NCBI RefSeq assembly: GCF_000154285.1
Contig: NZ_DS483476.1
Location: forward strand, 1-64,000
DNA: 64,000 nt
Direction of reading: 5' to 3'
Origin: Amedibacillus dolichus DSM 3991
Lineage (GTDB): Bacteria > Bacillota_I > Bacilli_A > Erysipelotrichales > Erysipelotrichaceae
Below are positions 8,269 to 15,947 of this stretch, piece after piece; within the stretch, counting starts at the first letter, position 1, and each line of letters begins with the position of its first letter. Below the pieces are notes generated by a model, which saw only the letters and a program-made list of their open reading frames with translations, was not told the origin of the DNA and made no database searches. Made by a program: the position numbers and the translations under genes.

Positions 8269-8308
8269 ATGTTTAGAAGAAGAATCAGATTAGAAAAAAA
8301 CAAGTTAT

Positions 8309-8356
8309 AGCGACATTTGGATTAAACTTAAGGTTTAAACAAATGTCGCTTTTATA
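8309..8356 (+). terminator. Extra long hairpin with T-rich tail, no gene in front
   Basis: An 11-bp perfect stem (AGCGACATTTG with CAAATGTCGCT) encloses a second perfect 6-bp stem (TTAAAC with GTTTAA) and is followed by TTTATATTTTT. It looks like a terminator, but it follows the tRNA terminator by only 40 bases, so it may be a backup terminator, the end of a small RNA, or a palindromic repeat. Confidence 0.5.
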
Positions 8357-8374
8357 TTTTTACAAACAATATAA

Positions 8375-8404
8375 TTGACATTATAATACTATACGTCATA
8401 TAAT
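8375..8404 (+). promoter_or_regulatory. Promoter of the padR operon
   Basis: TTGACA, 18 bases, TATAAT. The -35 is a perfect match. The spacer and -10 are AT-rich with inverted TATAAT-like halves, a plausible place for PadR autoregulation. Confidence 0.8.
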
Positions 8405-8426
8405 ATATGTGAAGAAAGGTGATAGT

Positions 8427-8753
8427 ATGACATTTCAATTGGGATCTGCGTTGTTAGATGCCTGTGTGTTGGCTACGCTTCATAAAGAAGATGCTTACGG
8501 ATATAAGCTGACACAGGAGGTTAAGGTTGTTATGAATGTAAGTGAATCGACACTTTATCCGGTTCTGCGACGTTTGATGAAAGAGGGTTATTTAGAAACC
8601 TATGATGAACAACATCTAGGACGTAATCGTCGCTATTATCGTTTGACGGAAAGCGGCAAGATAAAGTATGAAGAATATGTGGAGGAATGGAAAATATTTT
8701 CTTTGAAGATTGATAAAATTTTGAAGGGAGAGATACACAATGAAGAAAGCTGA
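8427..8753 (+). CDS. PadR family transcriptional regulator
   Basis: A 108-aa winged-helix repressor of the short PadR (PadR-s2) type. Residues about 15-85 carry the winged helix (ILATLH-like start, EDAYGYKLTQEV, then STLYPVLRRLMKEGYLE and a wing with GRNRRYYRLTESGK). The ATG at 8427 is chosen because AAAGGTGA lies just before it; the frame extends 6 codons upstream without a ribosome site. The end overlaps the next gene by 14 bases, so the three genes padR-DUF1700-DUF4097 are translationally coupled. Relatives of this trio sense envelope or membrane stress, often with the DUF1700 protein as partner; the inducer is unknown. Confidence 0.92.
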   Translation: MTFQLGSALLDACVLATLHKEDAYGYKLTQEVKVVMNVSESTLYPVLRRLMKEGYLETYDEQHLGRNRRYYRLTESGKIKYEEYVEEWKIFSLKIDKILKGEIHNEES

Positions 8754-9351
8754 ATATATTGAGGAACTACGCAAAAAACTGGAAGGACTTTGCGAAGAAG
8801 ATTATGAAGATGCCATTCGTTATTGTGAGGAATATTTTGATGAGGCAGGAGAGGGAAATGAGGAACAGGTAGTTGAGGAACTTGGGTCTCCATCGAAATT
8901 TGCGGCACAAATCAAAGCGGAGGCGGTTATTCGCCAAGGGGAAGCACCAAAGAAGGAACAGGCGAAAAATCCGAAAACATCAATGAAAAATGTGATTGCG
9001 ATTTTCTTGGGCTTATGTGCTTTGCCGATTGCACTTCCTTTGATCATCGTGGCTGTGATACTCTTTGTTTGCTTCTTGTTTGTACTTGCAACATTATTAT
9101 TTGCGGCAATTATCAGTATAGGAGCTATCTTATTTTCCGGTATTCCATTGCTGTTATCGGGCTTTACGAACTTTGCCGTTATGGAAAATAGCTTGATAGC
9201 TTTTGGTGGCGGTTTGTTATGCATTGGCTCAGGTATCCTACTTTGTGTAGTGTTTGTTTGGCTTATCAAGATAATTATTCCGGCGTTTACGCGATTGATT
9301 ACCAATTTATATCATAAAGCAAAGGAGGGGAAAGCGCATGAAAAAGCATAA
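8740..9351 (+). CDS. DUF1700 (HAAS-type) membrane protein
   Basis: A 203-aa protein. Residues 1-60 form the conserved HAAS/DUF1700 head (EYIEELRKKL, then EDAIRYCEEYFDEAG and VVEELGSP). Three to four hydrophobic helices (about 85-190) follow, then a basic tail. Members of this family sit beside PadR regulators and are thought to link a membrane signal to them. It overlaps padR at the start and DUF4097 at the end, so the three genes are one operon. No enzymatic motif is seen. Confidence 0.88.
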   Translation: MKKAEYIEELRKKLEGLCEEDYEDAIRYCEEYFDEAGEGNEEQVVEELGSPSKFAAQIKAEAVIRQGEAPKKEQAKNPKTSMKNVIAIFLGLCALPIALPLIIVAVILFVCFLFVLATLLFAAIISIGAILFSGIPLLLSGFTNFAVMENSLIAFGGGLLCIGSGILLCVVFVWLIKIIIPAFTRLITNLYHKAKEGKAHEKA

Positions 9352-10198
9352 GGGATTAAAGATTTCTCTCATTGTGGCAATCGTTTGTATTTTGGGAGGC
9401 TTTTCACTGCTTGGAATAGGATTAGCTAAGGGAGGAAGCCTGCGTTATTTAAGTGTATCCAATGATACGGTTTCTTGGTGGCCTTGGAAGCACGGTAATA
9501 TCGGAATATGGATAGGTGATGACCATGATACGTTGAGTGAATGGGACGATGATTCCGATGAATATATAAGAAATAATACGGAATATAAGCAAGATTTAGA
9601 AAAGTTCTCTGGAATTGTGATTGAAGCGAATGTGGGAGAGGTTCATATAACAAGCGGTTCAAAAAATCAACTGCGCTATCATGCTAAACATGAAGAGGCA
9701 ATTCAGTATGAGGTAAAGGACGGTGTACTGCATATCCGCATGCAACATCATGGAAATCACAATGAAAATACCATTATGTATCTAAGTCTTACCACAGATT
9801 TGCTTAATATATTAGATGTATATAATAAAGCAGGGAATATTTCTATTGATGGGGTTCGCACCAAAAAGCTGCAAATCCATACAGATGCGGGAAATATTGA
9901 CTTAGAGGATATTTATAGTGAGCAAAGCAATATCGAGCAGGAATGTGGAAATATCGAAATGGAAGGAAGCTTTATGAACAAGACGACGATTTCCAATGCT
10001 GTGGGGAATACAGAAATTACCTTACAAGGCAATGTACGTGATTACTTTATACAGGCTGTAAACGCCTTGGGAAACAGTGAGATTTTTGATAAAGAATATC
10101 AAGGCAGTATGGATACAAGTGTAGGAAGCACAGAAGCAAGCAATCATATCTTGATTAAAAATGAATTGGGGAACTTAGAAGTATCCATAAAGGATTGA
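9338..10198 (+). CDS. DUF4097 beta-helix family protein, membrane anchored
   Basis: A 286-aa protein with one N-terminal membrane helix (about residues 8-30), an acidic linker, and a C-terminal half of short repeating beta strands rich in Gly-Asn (AGNISIDGV, AGNIDLED, CGNIEMEG, VGNTEI, LGNSEI, LGNLEVSI). That is the DUF4097 pattern of a beta-solenoid facing outward. It is the last gene of the padR operon. A Trp-rich stretch (VSWWPWKHGNIGIW) sits just outside the membrane. Its ligand or role is unknown. Confidence 0.88.
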   Translation: MKKHKGLKISLIVAIVCILGGFSLLGIGLAKGGSLRYLSVSNDTVSWWPWKHGNIGIWIGDDHDTLSEWDDDSDEYIRNNTEYKQDLEKFSGIVIEANVGEVHITSGSKNQLRYHAKHEEAIQYEVKDGVLHIRMQHHGNHNENTIMYLSLTTDLLNILDVYNKAGNISIDGVRTKKLQIHTDAGNIDLEDIYSEQSNIEQECGNIEMEGSFMNKTTISNAVGNTEITLQGNVRDYFIQAVNALGNSEIFDKEYQGSMDTSVGSTEASNHILIKNELGNLEVSIKD

Positions 10199-10273
10199 GC
10201 AAGCTACTTTACAGAATAGAAATGTCATGATAAGGTATAACTAACATAAGAGAACTGTTAGGAGGAAATATAT

Positions 10274-10594
10274 ATGTCAAATGTAGTACATGCAACAACG
10301 GCTTCTTGGGAAGCCTTATTAAAGGAAAATGAAATTGTGTTTGTGGATTTCTTTGCGACTTGGTGTGGACCTTGTAAGATGCTGGCACCGGAAATTGAAA
10401 AGCTGGCTGATGAATATGTCGGACAGGTTCCGGTTGTAAAGGTTGATGTAGATGAAGAACCGGAATTGGCAAGACGTTATAATGTTATGTCAATTCCTAC
10501 CTTATTTGTGTTTAAGAATGGGGAAGCTGTTGCTACGATGATGGGATTTCAGCCATTGCAGGCAATGAAAAACATGATCGAAAAAGCAAAATAG
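10274..10594 (+). CDS. trxA: Thioredoxin
   Basis: A 106-aa cytoplasmic thioredoxin that reduces protein disulfides using electrons from thioredoxin reductase. The active site is WCGPC with cysteines at residues 31 and 34. The buried Asp (VDFFATW, D25) and the cis-Pro loop (MSIPTLF) are present, and length is standard. AGGAGG lies before the ATG. It is followed by its own terminator and no reductase gene is nearby. Confidence 0.96.
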   Translation: MSNVVHATTASWEALLKENEIVFVDFFATWCGPCKMLAPEIEKLADEYVGQVPVVKVDVDEEPELARRYNVMSIPTLFVFKNGEAVATMMGFQPLQAMKNMIEKAK

Positions 10595-10602
10595 TGAAAT
10601 AC

Positions 10603-10627
10603 GGACCTTATGTGAGGTCCTTTTTCT
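10603..10627 (+). terminator. trxA terminator
   Basis: GGACCT/AGGTCC stem with a 6-base loop, then TTTTTCTT. Confidence 0.85.
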
Positions 10628-10632
10628 TACGG

Positions 10633-10663
10633 CTTAAAAAGAAAAGCACCCGTACAGGTGCTT
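10633..10663 (-). terminator. Terminator of the GH13-DUF1653 gene
   Basis: AAGCACC/GGTGCTT stem; on the minus strand it is followed by TTTTCTTTTT. It is back to back with the trxA terminator. Confidence 0.8.
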
Positions 10664-10667
10664 ATGC

Positions 10668-12269
10668 CTATTTACCAAGATATTGAAAGCGAGGAACCTT
10701 TTTTCCTCCATGCTCCACCATTTCACAAAACATGGAAAGTGGGCGTACCCAAACTTTGCATTCTCCATACAGAGCACGATACACAACATATTTTTCTAAG
10801 GTTTCACTGTGGGTCGAAACATAAAGGACACTATAATGATTTCCTTTAAAGTGCTGATAACGTCCAAGTGGGATATCCATTGGTAAGTCTTCATTTTTCT
10901 TTTCATCAAGACTTTCAAAAGAAGGTGCTTCTGTTTCTTGTGCTTGATGAGGAATCGACTGTAAAATACAGGCACTTTTCGCCGGTATGGTCATGCGGGT
11001 CTGTTGATCTTTACTGAGATATACAGTGTTATTCAACAAATCACGTAGATCCTCATTGGTTTCTAAGGATAATGTATAAGCCTCTTGGGCGCAGTTCAGT
11101 GCAACCCAAACCTCCTCGTTTTGATTTTGTCGTTTAAATACCAGTTGTTCATTACGTAATAGAATCTGTTCATAGCTTCCGTTAAATAAAACCGGAAGCT
11201 TTTTGCGCAGTAAGCCGAGCGTTGCGATATGTTTGGTTAATGCGCTATCCTCTTGCAGCTTTAAACAAGGACGCAATTGGGCATCACTGCCGTATTGTTT
11301 TGTTCCCTTGATAGCCCATTCACTTCCATAATAAATGCTTGGAATACCGGGCATGGTATAAAGTAGGGTATAGACATTAAATAAGTCTTGTTGCTCCTTC
11401 AGCATACTTGCCAAACGATTGACATCATGATTATCTACAAAGTTATATAGCTTTAAATGCTCATAGATTCCACCTTTGGCAAATTGACGTACAAGGGAAT
11501 GAGCAATTTCGAAATAATTGTGATCGTTATGCGAGCTATATAAGCCCTTGTAGCATTCATAATTGGTTACCGAATCCAACATACGCTCGTTTGCCCATAC
11601 ATTATAATTTCCATGAATGATTTCGCCCATGAGCCAAAAATCAGCTTTTTTTGTTTTGCAGAAGGCTTTTAAACGACAGAAGAAATCACGATCCATTACA
11701 TCGGCAGCATCTAAGCGTAAGCCATCAATTTGAAATTCATCAATCCACATGTTCACAGAATCAAGCAGATAGTCTACAACTTCGGGATTTTTTAAATTTA
11801 GTTTTATCAGGTTGGTATGTCCTTCCCAAGTATCATACGAAAAACCATCGTTTTGATCATTGTTTTCATCGAAGCGAAGGTTGGAAAACCAAGAGCAGTA
11901 ACGTGATTGCTCACGATGCTCTTTCACGTCTAAAAAAGCCCAAAAGCTGCGTCCGACATGATTGAATACACCATCTAAGACAATTCGTATGCCTGCCTTA
12001 TGAAGGGCTTCACATACCTTTTGAAAGTCCTCATTGCTACCTAAGCGATGATCGATCTGACGATAATCACTTGTATCATAGCCATGTTCATAGCTTTCAA
12101 ATACCGGACCTAAATATATGGCGGTAATATTCATACTTTTTAAATGTTCAATCCAGTCGATCAGCTTTAAGATGGTATGTGTAGTATGTGCTTGCCGATA
12201 CTGCTGTGCACCGCAAAAGCCCAAAGGATAAATATGATAAAAAACGGCTTCTTGAATCCAATTTTGCAT
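10668..12269 (-). CDS. GH13 alpha-amylase family enzyme fused to a C-terminal DUF1653 domain
   Basis: A 533-aa protein. Residues about 1-340 are a GH13 TIM barrel: VLDGVFNHVG (about 97-106), nucleophile D187 in GLRLDAAD, acid/base E216 in LMGEIIHG and the third Asp at D279 in FVDNHD. A short beta domain follows (about 350-450). Residues about 465-533 are an added DUF1653 domain, recognised from its GRYQHFKGN start, SETLE, VVYRALYG and VWVRPLSMF. No signal peptide is present, so it should act on maltodextrin-like sugars inside the cell. The fusion is unusual: DUF1653 is normally a free 60-80-aa protein. GAGGTGA lies before the ATG. The exact substrate is unknown. Confidence 0.9.
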   Translation of the reverse strand: MQNWIQEAVFYHIYPLGFCGAQQYRQAHTTHTILKLIDWIEHLKSMNITAIYLGPVFESYEHGYDTSDYRQIDHRLGSNEDFQKVCEALHKAGIRIVLDGVFNHVGRSFWAFLDVKEHREQSRYCSWFSNLRFDENNDQNDGFSYDTWEGHTNLIKLNLKNPEVVDYLLDSVNMWIDEFQIDGLRLDAADVMDRDFFCRLKAFCKTKKADFWLMGEIIHGNYNVWANERMLDSVTNYECYKGLYSSHNDHNYFEIAHSLVRQFAKGGIYEHLKLYNFVDNHDVNRLASMLKEQQDLFNVYTLLYTMPGIPSIYYGSEWAIKGTKQYGSDAQLRPCLKLQEDSALTKHIATLGLLRKKLPVLFNGSYEQILLRNEQLVFKRQNQNEEVWVALNCAQEAYTLSLETNEDLRDLLNNTVYLSKDQQTRMTIPAKSACILQSIPHQAQETEAPSFESLDEKKNEDLPMDIPLGRYQHFKGNHYSVLYVSTHSETLEKYVVYRALYGECKVWVRPLSMFCEMVEHGGKKVPRFQYLGK

Positions 12270-12383
12270 AATTTCACCTCGTTTATAAGTATATCATAGC
12301 TGTGAATAATTTTGTTGTATGGATATTTCCTTTTTAAATTCAGTCATGGTACAATAATACAAAGAAAAGAAAGAGGTAGTAAT

Positions 12384-14210
12384 ATGGCGTTTTTACCGAC
12401 AACAAGAGAAGAAATGTTAGCACAGGGATATGAACAGGTGGATTTTGTTTATGTATTGGGTGATGCGTATGTCGATCACCCTTCCTTCGGTGCTGCAATC
12501 ATCACAAGAACCTTGCAGGCCTTTGGCTATAGTTGTGCGATCCTTTCCCAGCCGGATTGGCATAAAGATGAGGAATTTCTGCAATTCGGTTTGCCACGTT
12601 TGGGATTTTTGGTATCGGCGGGCAATATTGATTCCATGGTTAATCATTATTCGGTAAATAAGCGCCGCAGAGATAAGGATTACTATACAGATGATGGAGT
12701 GATGGGGAAGCGTCCCGATCGTCCAACGATTGTATACACGCAGATTTTAAAACGCTTGTTTCCCGATGTTCCGGTTTTGGTCGGCGGTGTTGAAGCAAGC
12801 CTTCGTCGTCTTGCCCATTATGATTATTGGGACGATAAGGTACGACGTTCGATTTTAATGGATTCTCAAGCGGATCTGTTAATGTTCGGAATGGGGGAAA
12901 ATACGATTGTTGAGGTTGCCGATGCCTTGGCAAGTGGTATGGCAGTTAAGGATATTTGTTATATTCGCGGTACGGTTTGGAAAACCAAATCCTTGGATAT
13001 GATTGTCGATGAGTACATCATGCTGCCATCGTATGAAGAAATATGCAAGGATAAAAAGACCTATGCAAAAAGCTTTTTAACTCAATATGAAAATCAAGAT
13101 GCAATCAATGCAAAAATGCTGATTGAGCCTTATGAGGGTTGGTATGTCGTATGCAATCAACCTCCGCTTCCTTTAACGCAGGAACAAATGGATTTTACTT
13201 ACTCGCTTCCGTATGAGCGTACGTTTCACCCCAAATATCACTATGTTCCGGCGATCGAAGAGGTGCAGTTTTCTATCACCAGCAATCGAGGCTGCTTTGG
13301 TGCCTGTACCTTCTGTGCCATTACCTCACATCAAGGACGTGTGATTTCTACACGTAGTGTGGAAAGTGTGGTAGAGGAGGCAAAGACCATTACGCAGATG
13401 CCTAATTTTAAAGGCTATATTCATGATGTCGGCGGACCAAGTGCAAACTTTTCACGTCCTGCTTGCGATAAGCAGACAACACATGGTGCTTGTCCAAAGA
13501 AGCAATGCTTATGGCCTAAGCCTTGTTCAAATCTTAAGGTCGATCATACGCATTATGTGGATATGCTAAATGCAGTACGTGCTTTGCCGGGGATTAAAAA
13601 GGTTTTTATTCGTTCCGGGATTCGTTATGATTATCTTATGTATGATAAAGATGAAACATTCTTTGATCAGCTTGTGAAGCATCACATCAGCGGACAGTTG
13701 AAGGTAGCTCCGGAGCATATCAGTGCCAATGCGTTGGACAAGATGGGAAAACCACGTAAGGAATTGTATTTAAAATTTGTGGATAAATATTACGAAAAGA
13801 ATAAGCAGTTTGGGAAAAATCAATATTTGGTACCCTATCTTATGAGCTCTCACCCGGGCTGTGATTTGAACAGCGCAATCGAATTGGCATGTTACTTAAA
13901 AAAGATTCATCATACACCGAAACAGGTACAGGATTTTTATCCCACTCCGGGAACTTTGGCGACCTGTATGTATTACACCGGTATAGATCCACGTAATATG
14001 AAGCCGGTATATGTTGCCAAAACGTATGAGGAAAAGCTGGAACAAAGAGCCTTGATGCAATTCAGCTATCCTAAAAATTATGATATTGTTTATCGTGCAT
14101 TAAAGAAAGCACATCGTGAAGATCTGATTGGCAGCTCTTCAAAATGTCTGATACCGGCGAAAAAGCCAAGGGATTCATTTGTTCATAGGAAGGGTGCGCA
14201 TAAGCGATGA
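12384..14210 (+). CDS. YgiQ family radical SAM protein
   Basis: A 608-aa radical SAM protein of the UPF0313/YgiQ family. An N-terminal region with a B12-binding-like layout (VLGDAYVDHPSFG) is followed by the radical SAM cluster motif RGCFGACTFC (Cys-x3-Cys-x2-Cys, near residue 304). A second Cys-rich segment follows (ACDKQTTHGACPKKQC and PCSN, near 365-390), which is typical of this family, and then the conserved HPGCDLN. The substrate is not known. The ATG at 12384 is preferred to the upstream in-frame codon at 12312 because AAAGAGG lies before it and the family begins there. Its stop overlaps the next start by 4 bases, so it is coupled to the membrane gene. Confidence 0.92.
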   Translation: MAFLPTTREEMLAQGYEQVDFVYVLGDAYVDHPSFGAAIITRTLQAFGYSCAILSQPDWHKDEEFLQFGLPRLGFLVSAGNIDSMVNHYSVNKRRRDKDYYTDDGVMGKRPDRPTIVYTQILKRLFPDVPVLVGGVEASLRRLAHYDYWDDKVRRSILMDSQADLLMFGMGENTIVEVADALASGMAVKDICYIRGTVWKTKSLDMIVDEYIMLPSYEEICKDKKTYAKSFLTQYENQDAINAKMLIEPYEGWYVVCNQPPLPLTQEQMDFTYSLPYERTFHPKYHYVPAIEEVQFSITSNRGCFGACTFCAITSHQGRVISTRSVESVVEEAKTITQMPNFKGYIHDVGGPSANFSRPACDKQTTHGACPKKQCLWPKPCSNLKVDHTHYVDMLNAVRALPGIKKVFIRSGIRYDYLMYDKDETFFDQLVKHHISGQLKVAPEHISANALDKMGKPRKELYLKFVDKYYEKNKQFGKNQYLVPYLMSSHPGCDLNSAIELACYLKKIHHTPKQVQDFYPTPGTLATCMYYTGIDPRNMKPVYVAKTYEEKLEQRALMQFSYPKNYDIVYRALKKAHREDLIGSSSKCLIPAKKPRDSFVHRKGAHKR

Positions 14211-14701
14211 GCAGTACTCAAAGGCTGACTCGTATCGCTTTTGTGGCTGCGATTTTCTATGTGGGCTTTCGTATGTTTGCGGATATTTTATATTTAGAAA
14301 TGATTACCTTTCTGTTATTTGTATTTGCACAGGTATTGCCACGTAGGGAGGTTGTTGCAGCTGCGGGGTTATGTGCCCTATTACAGCTGTTATTGCATGG
14401 CATTATGCTTTGGAATATCGCTTATCTGCTTATTTTTCCAAGCTATGCATGCTTGTTTTCACTAGGACGAAATTGGTTTGAAAAGCATCTTTCGATCGTT
14501 CCCTTTGTCGGTGCACTGGCATCTTTTCTCATCGGGCAGTTGGTCGAATTGCCTTTTCTGTTAGTTGGTAAAACGATTACGTGGGTATATCTTCTAATGG
14601 GGTTAAAAACCTCTTTGTTACAAGCGGGATTGAGTTTTGTGGTATTTTTGTTTTTATATGAACCATTAAAAAATAAATTAAAAAGAATAATAAGGAGCTG
14701 A
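14207..14701 (+). CDS. ECF-type transporter S-component-like membrane protein
   Basis: A 164-aa, very hydrophobic protein with five to six helices, a size and layout matching substrate-binding S components of energy-coupling factor (ECF) vitamin transporters. It begins on the last bases of the ygiQ-like gene (ATGAG overlap) and is followed after 5 bases by a DUF4430 secreted protein. ECF S components paired with DUF4430 proteins are seen in other Firmicutes, and DUF4430 resembles the cobalamin-binding C-domain of transcobalamin, so B12 or a related vitamin is possible. The shared EcfA/EcfT module is not in this window. Function assigned by layout and context only. Confidence 0.6.
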   Translation: MSSTQRLTRIAFVAAIFYVGFRMFADILYLEMITFLLFVFAQVLPRREVVAAAGLCALLQLLLHGIMLWNIAYLLIFPSYACLFSLGRNWFEKHLSIVPFVGALASFLIGQLVELPFLLVGKTITWVYLLMGLKTSLLQAGLSFVVFLFLYEPLKNKLKRIIRS

Positions 14702-14706
14702 ATGTT

Positions 14707-15144
14707 ATGAAAAAGAAAGTTTGGTATGTACTTGGCGCTGTTTTGTTGATTGCTTTAGGTGTATGGGGAATCGGTGCACTTTTACCGCATCAGGAGGCAA
14801 GTGCTGGTGAGAAAAGCATTACCATTGATATTTATGATAAAACCGATGCACAAAAAGCTAATAAGGCAATCGTTACCTTACATGAGGATACCGATGCCAA
14901 AACATTAAGTGAGTTTATGAAGGAAGAAAAAGATGTAAAAGCAGTTGTCGAACAGGGAGAATACGGTTCCCTGCTTACTGAGATTTACGGTTTGAAGCAG
15001 GATATGGAGAAGGGACCATGGCTTGTCTATGATTCCGATAACAATGCATCTTGCTTAGAGGCAGGTATGTGTCCGGCAATGGACGAGGTTGTTTTAAAAG
15101 ATGGCGATCACTTTCGCGTGGAATTGATTTCATCATTTGAATAA
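14707..15144 (+). CDS. Secreted DUF4430 domain protein
   Basis: A 145-aa protein with an N-terminal membrane or signal helix (about residues 4-24, after MKKK) and a DUF4430 domain (about 37-145). The domain has the pattern TLSEFM, then GPWLVYDSDN, then DGDHFRVEL. DUF4430 shares its fold with the C-terminal domain of transcobalamin/intrinsic factor. A single Cys pair (SCLEAGMC) is inserted in the loop. AAGGAG before the ATG lies inside the end of the preceding S-component gene, so the two are co-expressed. It would sit outside the cell and may hand a ligand to the membrane partner. Confidence 0.75.
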   Translation: MKKKVWYVLGAVLLIALGVWGIGALLPHQEASAGEKSITIDIYDKTDAQKANKAIVTLHEDTDAKTLSEFMKEEKDVKAVVEQGEYGSLLTEIYGLKQDMEKGPWLVYDSDNNASCLEAGMCPAMDEVVLKDGDHFRVELISSFE

Positions 15145-15330
15145 GGAGCCTAAAATAATTATGTGTTGGCATCAGCACCTTTCCTTTGTGGGTTGTGAAG
15201 ATGGAAGCGCGTATTTTGAAAAAGCTTATTAGAGCATGCAAAGGAAGGAAAAGCGGAGTGTTTCGATGCTTTTGTATATTGAACTTGAGCATCGTCTAAC
15301 CCAAAAAAAGAAGGAATGAGAATAGGAAGG

Positions 15331-15359
15331 AATACGTCAATGCAAGGCGTATTTTTTTA
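15331..15359 (+). terminator. Terminator after the DUF4430 gene
   Basis: AATACG/CGTATT stem followed by a run of seven T. Confidence 0.75.
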
Positions 15360-15405
15360 TAACCGGTTACAAGATGGGAAATTGTGTGAAGTATGATGAT
15401 TAGGA

Positions 15406-15433
15406 TTGACTATTAAAAGGGAATGAATATAAT
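15406..15433 (+). promoter_or_regulatory. Promoter of the marR-ABC exporter operon
   Basis: TTGACT, 16 bases, TATAAT. It ends 8 bases before the inverted repeat taken as the MarR operator. Confidence 0.75.
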
Positions 15434-15440
15434 AATTAAC

Positions 15441-15468
15441 ATAGTTAATTGTTAAGTAACTTAACTAT
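15441..15468 (+). promoter_or_regulatory. Likely MarR operator (inverted repeat)
   Basis: Perfect 8-bp arms ATAGTTAA and TTAACTAT, 12 bases apart, lie between the -10 box and the ribosome site. The inner GTTAAGTAAC adds further TTAA-type symmetry. This fits autorepression by the MarR protein encoded next. Typical MarR sites are 16-20-bp palindromes; this one is slightly longer and may hold two overlapping sites. Confidence 0.65.
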
Positions 15469-15479
15469 ATGGAGATGAG

Positions 15480-15947
15480 GTGAAGCAAGTGGAAGAAATG
15501 GAAATTGTACGGAGGCTTTATCATGTGGTAAATCGTATGCGTAAGCAAGGTTTACAGCGGGTGCAGGAGAAAAAGACACCCCACCCGGTAGCAGCTAGAG
15601 AAATCATGATTTTAGATGCGATTGAACAAAATCAAAAGCCGATGAAAATGAATGATATCAGCACACATTTTAATATTACGCCGGCAGCCGTTTCACAGGT
15701 CATGAAGCATTTGGAAAAAAAGGAATGGATCGAAAGAGTGATTTTCGAAGATGACCGTCGCAGTGTGTATATTCGTGTCAGTGAAAAAGGGAAGGAAGCA
15801 CTGGAAGAAAATGAACAGCACATGATACAAAATCTGCTTGGCTTCATTGAATGGATCGGAGAGGAAGACGCACAGGCACTGATTCGGATTATGGAAAAAG
15901 CAGCTGTCTATGTGGAAAAGAAAGGAGATAGGAAATGTCAAAGCTAA
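15480..15947 (+). CDS. MarR family transcriptional regulator
   Basis: A 155-aa winged-helix regulator. The central domain shows the MarR pattern: NDISTHFNITPAAVSQVMKHLEKKEWI (recognition helix) and a wing with EDDRRSVYIRVSEKG. It probably represses itself and the two ABC exporter genes that follow, releasing when it binds a drug or metabolite. The start is a GTG at 15480 after GGAG; another GTG at 15489, after GAGGTGA, is equally possible. Its end overlaps the first ABC gene by 13 bases, so the three genes form one operon. Confidence 0.92.
   Translation: MKQVEEMEIVRRLYHVVNRMRKQGLQRVQEKKTPHPVAAREIMILDAIEQNQKPMKMNDISTHFNITPAAVSQVMKHLEKKEWIERVIFEDDRRSVYIRVSEKGKEALEENEQHMIQNLLGFIEWIGEEDAQALIRIMEKAAVYVEKKGDRKCQS

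Larger units (their letters stand above)
8048..8426. other. Long gap holding tRNA-Glu, three hairpins and the padR promoter
   Basis: No protein gene. In order: the terminator of the Lys-rich gene, the tRNA promoter, tRNA-Glu, its terminator, an extra long hairpin at 8309-8356 without an evident gene in front of it, and a good promoter for padR. Confidence 0.85.
15145..15479. other. Long gap: possible decayed gene fragments, terminator and marR control region
   Basis: Positions 15161-15305 contain protein-like stretches in different frames (MCWHQHLSFVGCEDGSAYF, then KEGKAECFDAF, then LYIELEHRL), which may be remains of a small gene. I cannot assign them. A terminator is at 15331-15359 and the marR promoter/operator at 15406-15468. 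Confidence 0.4.
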
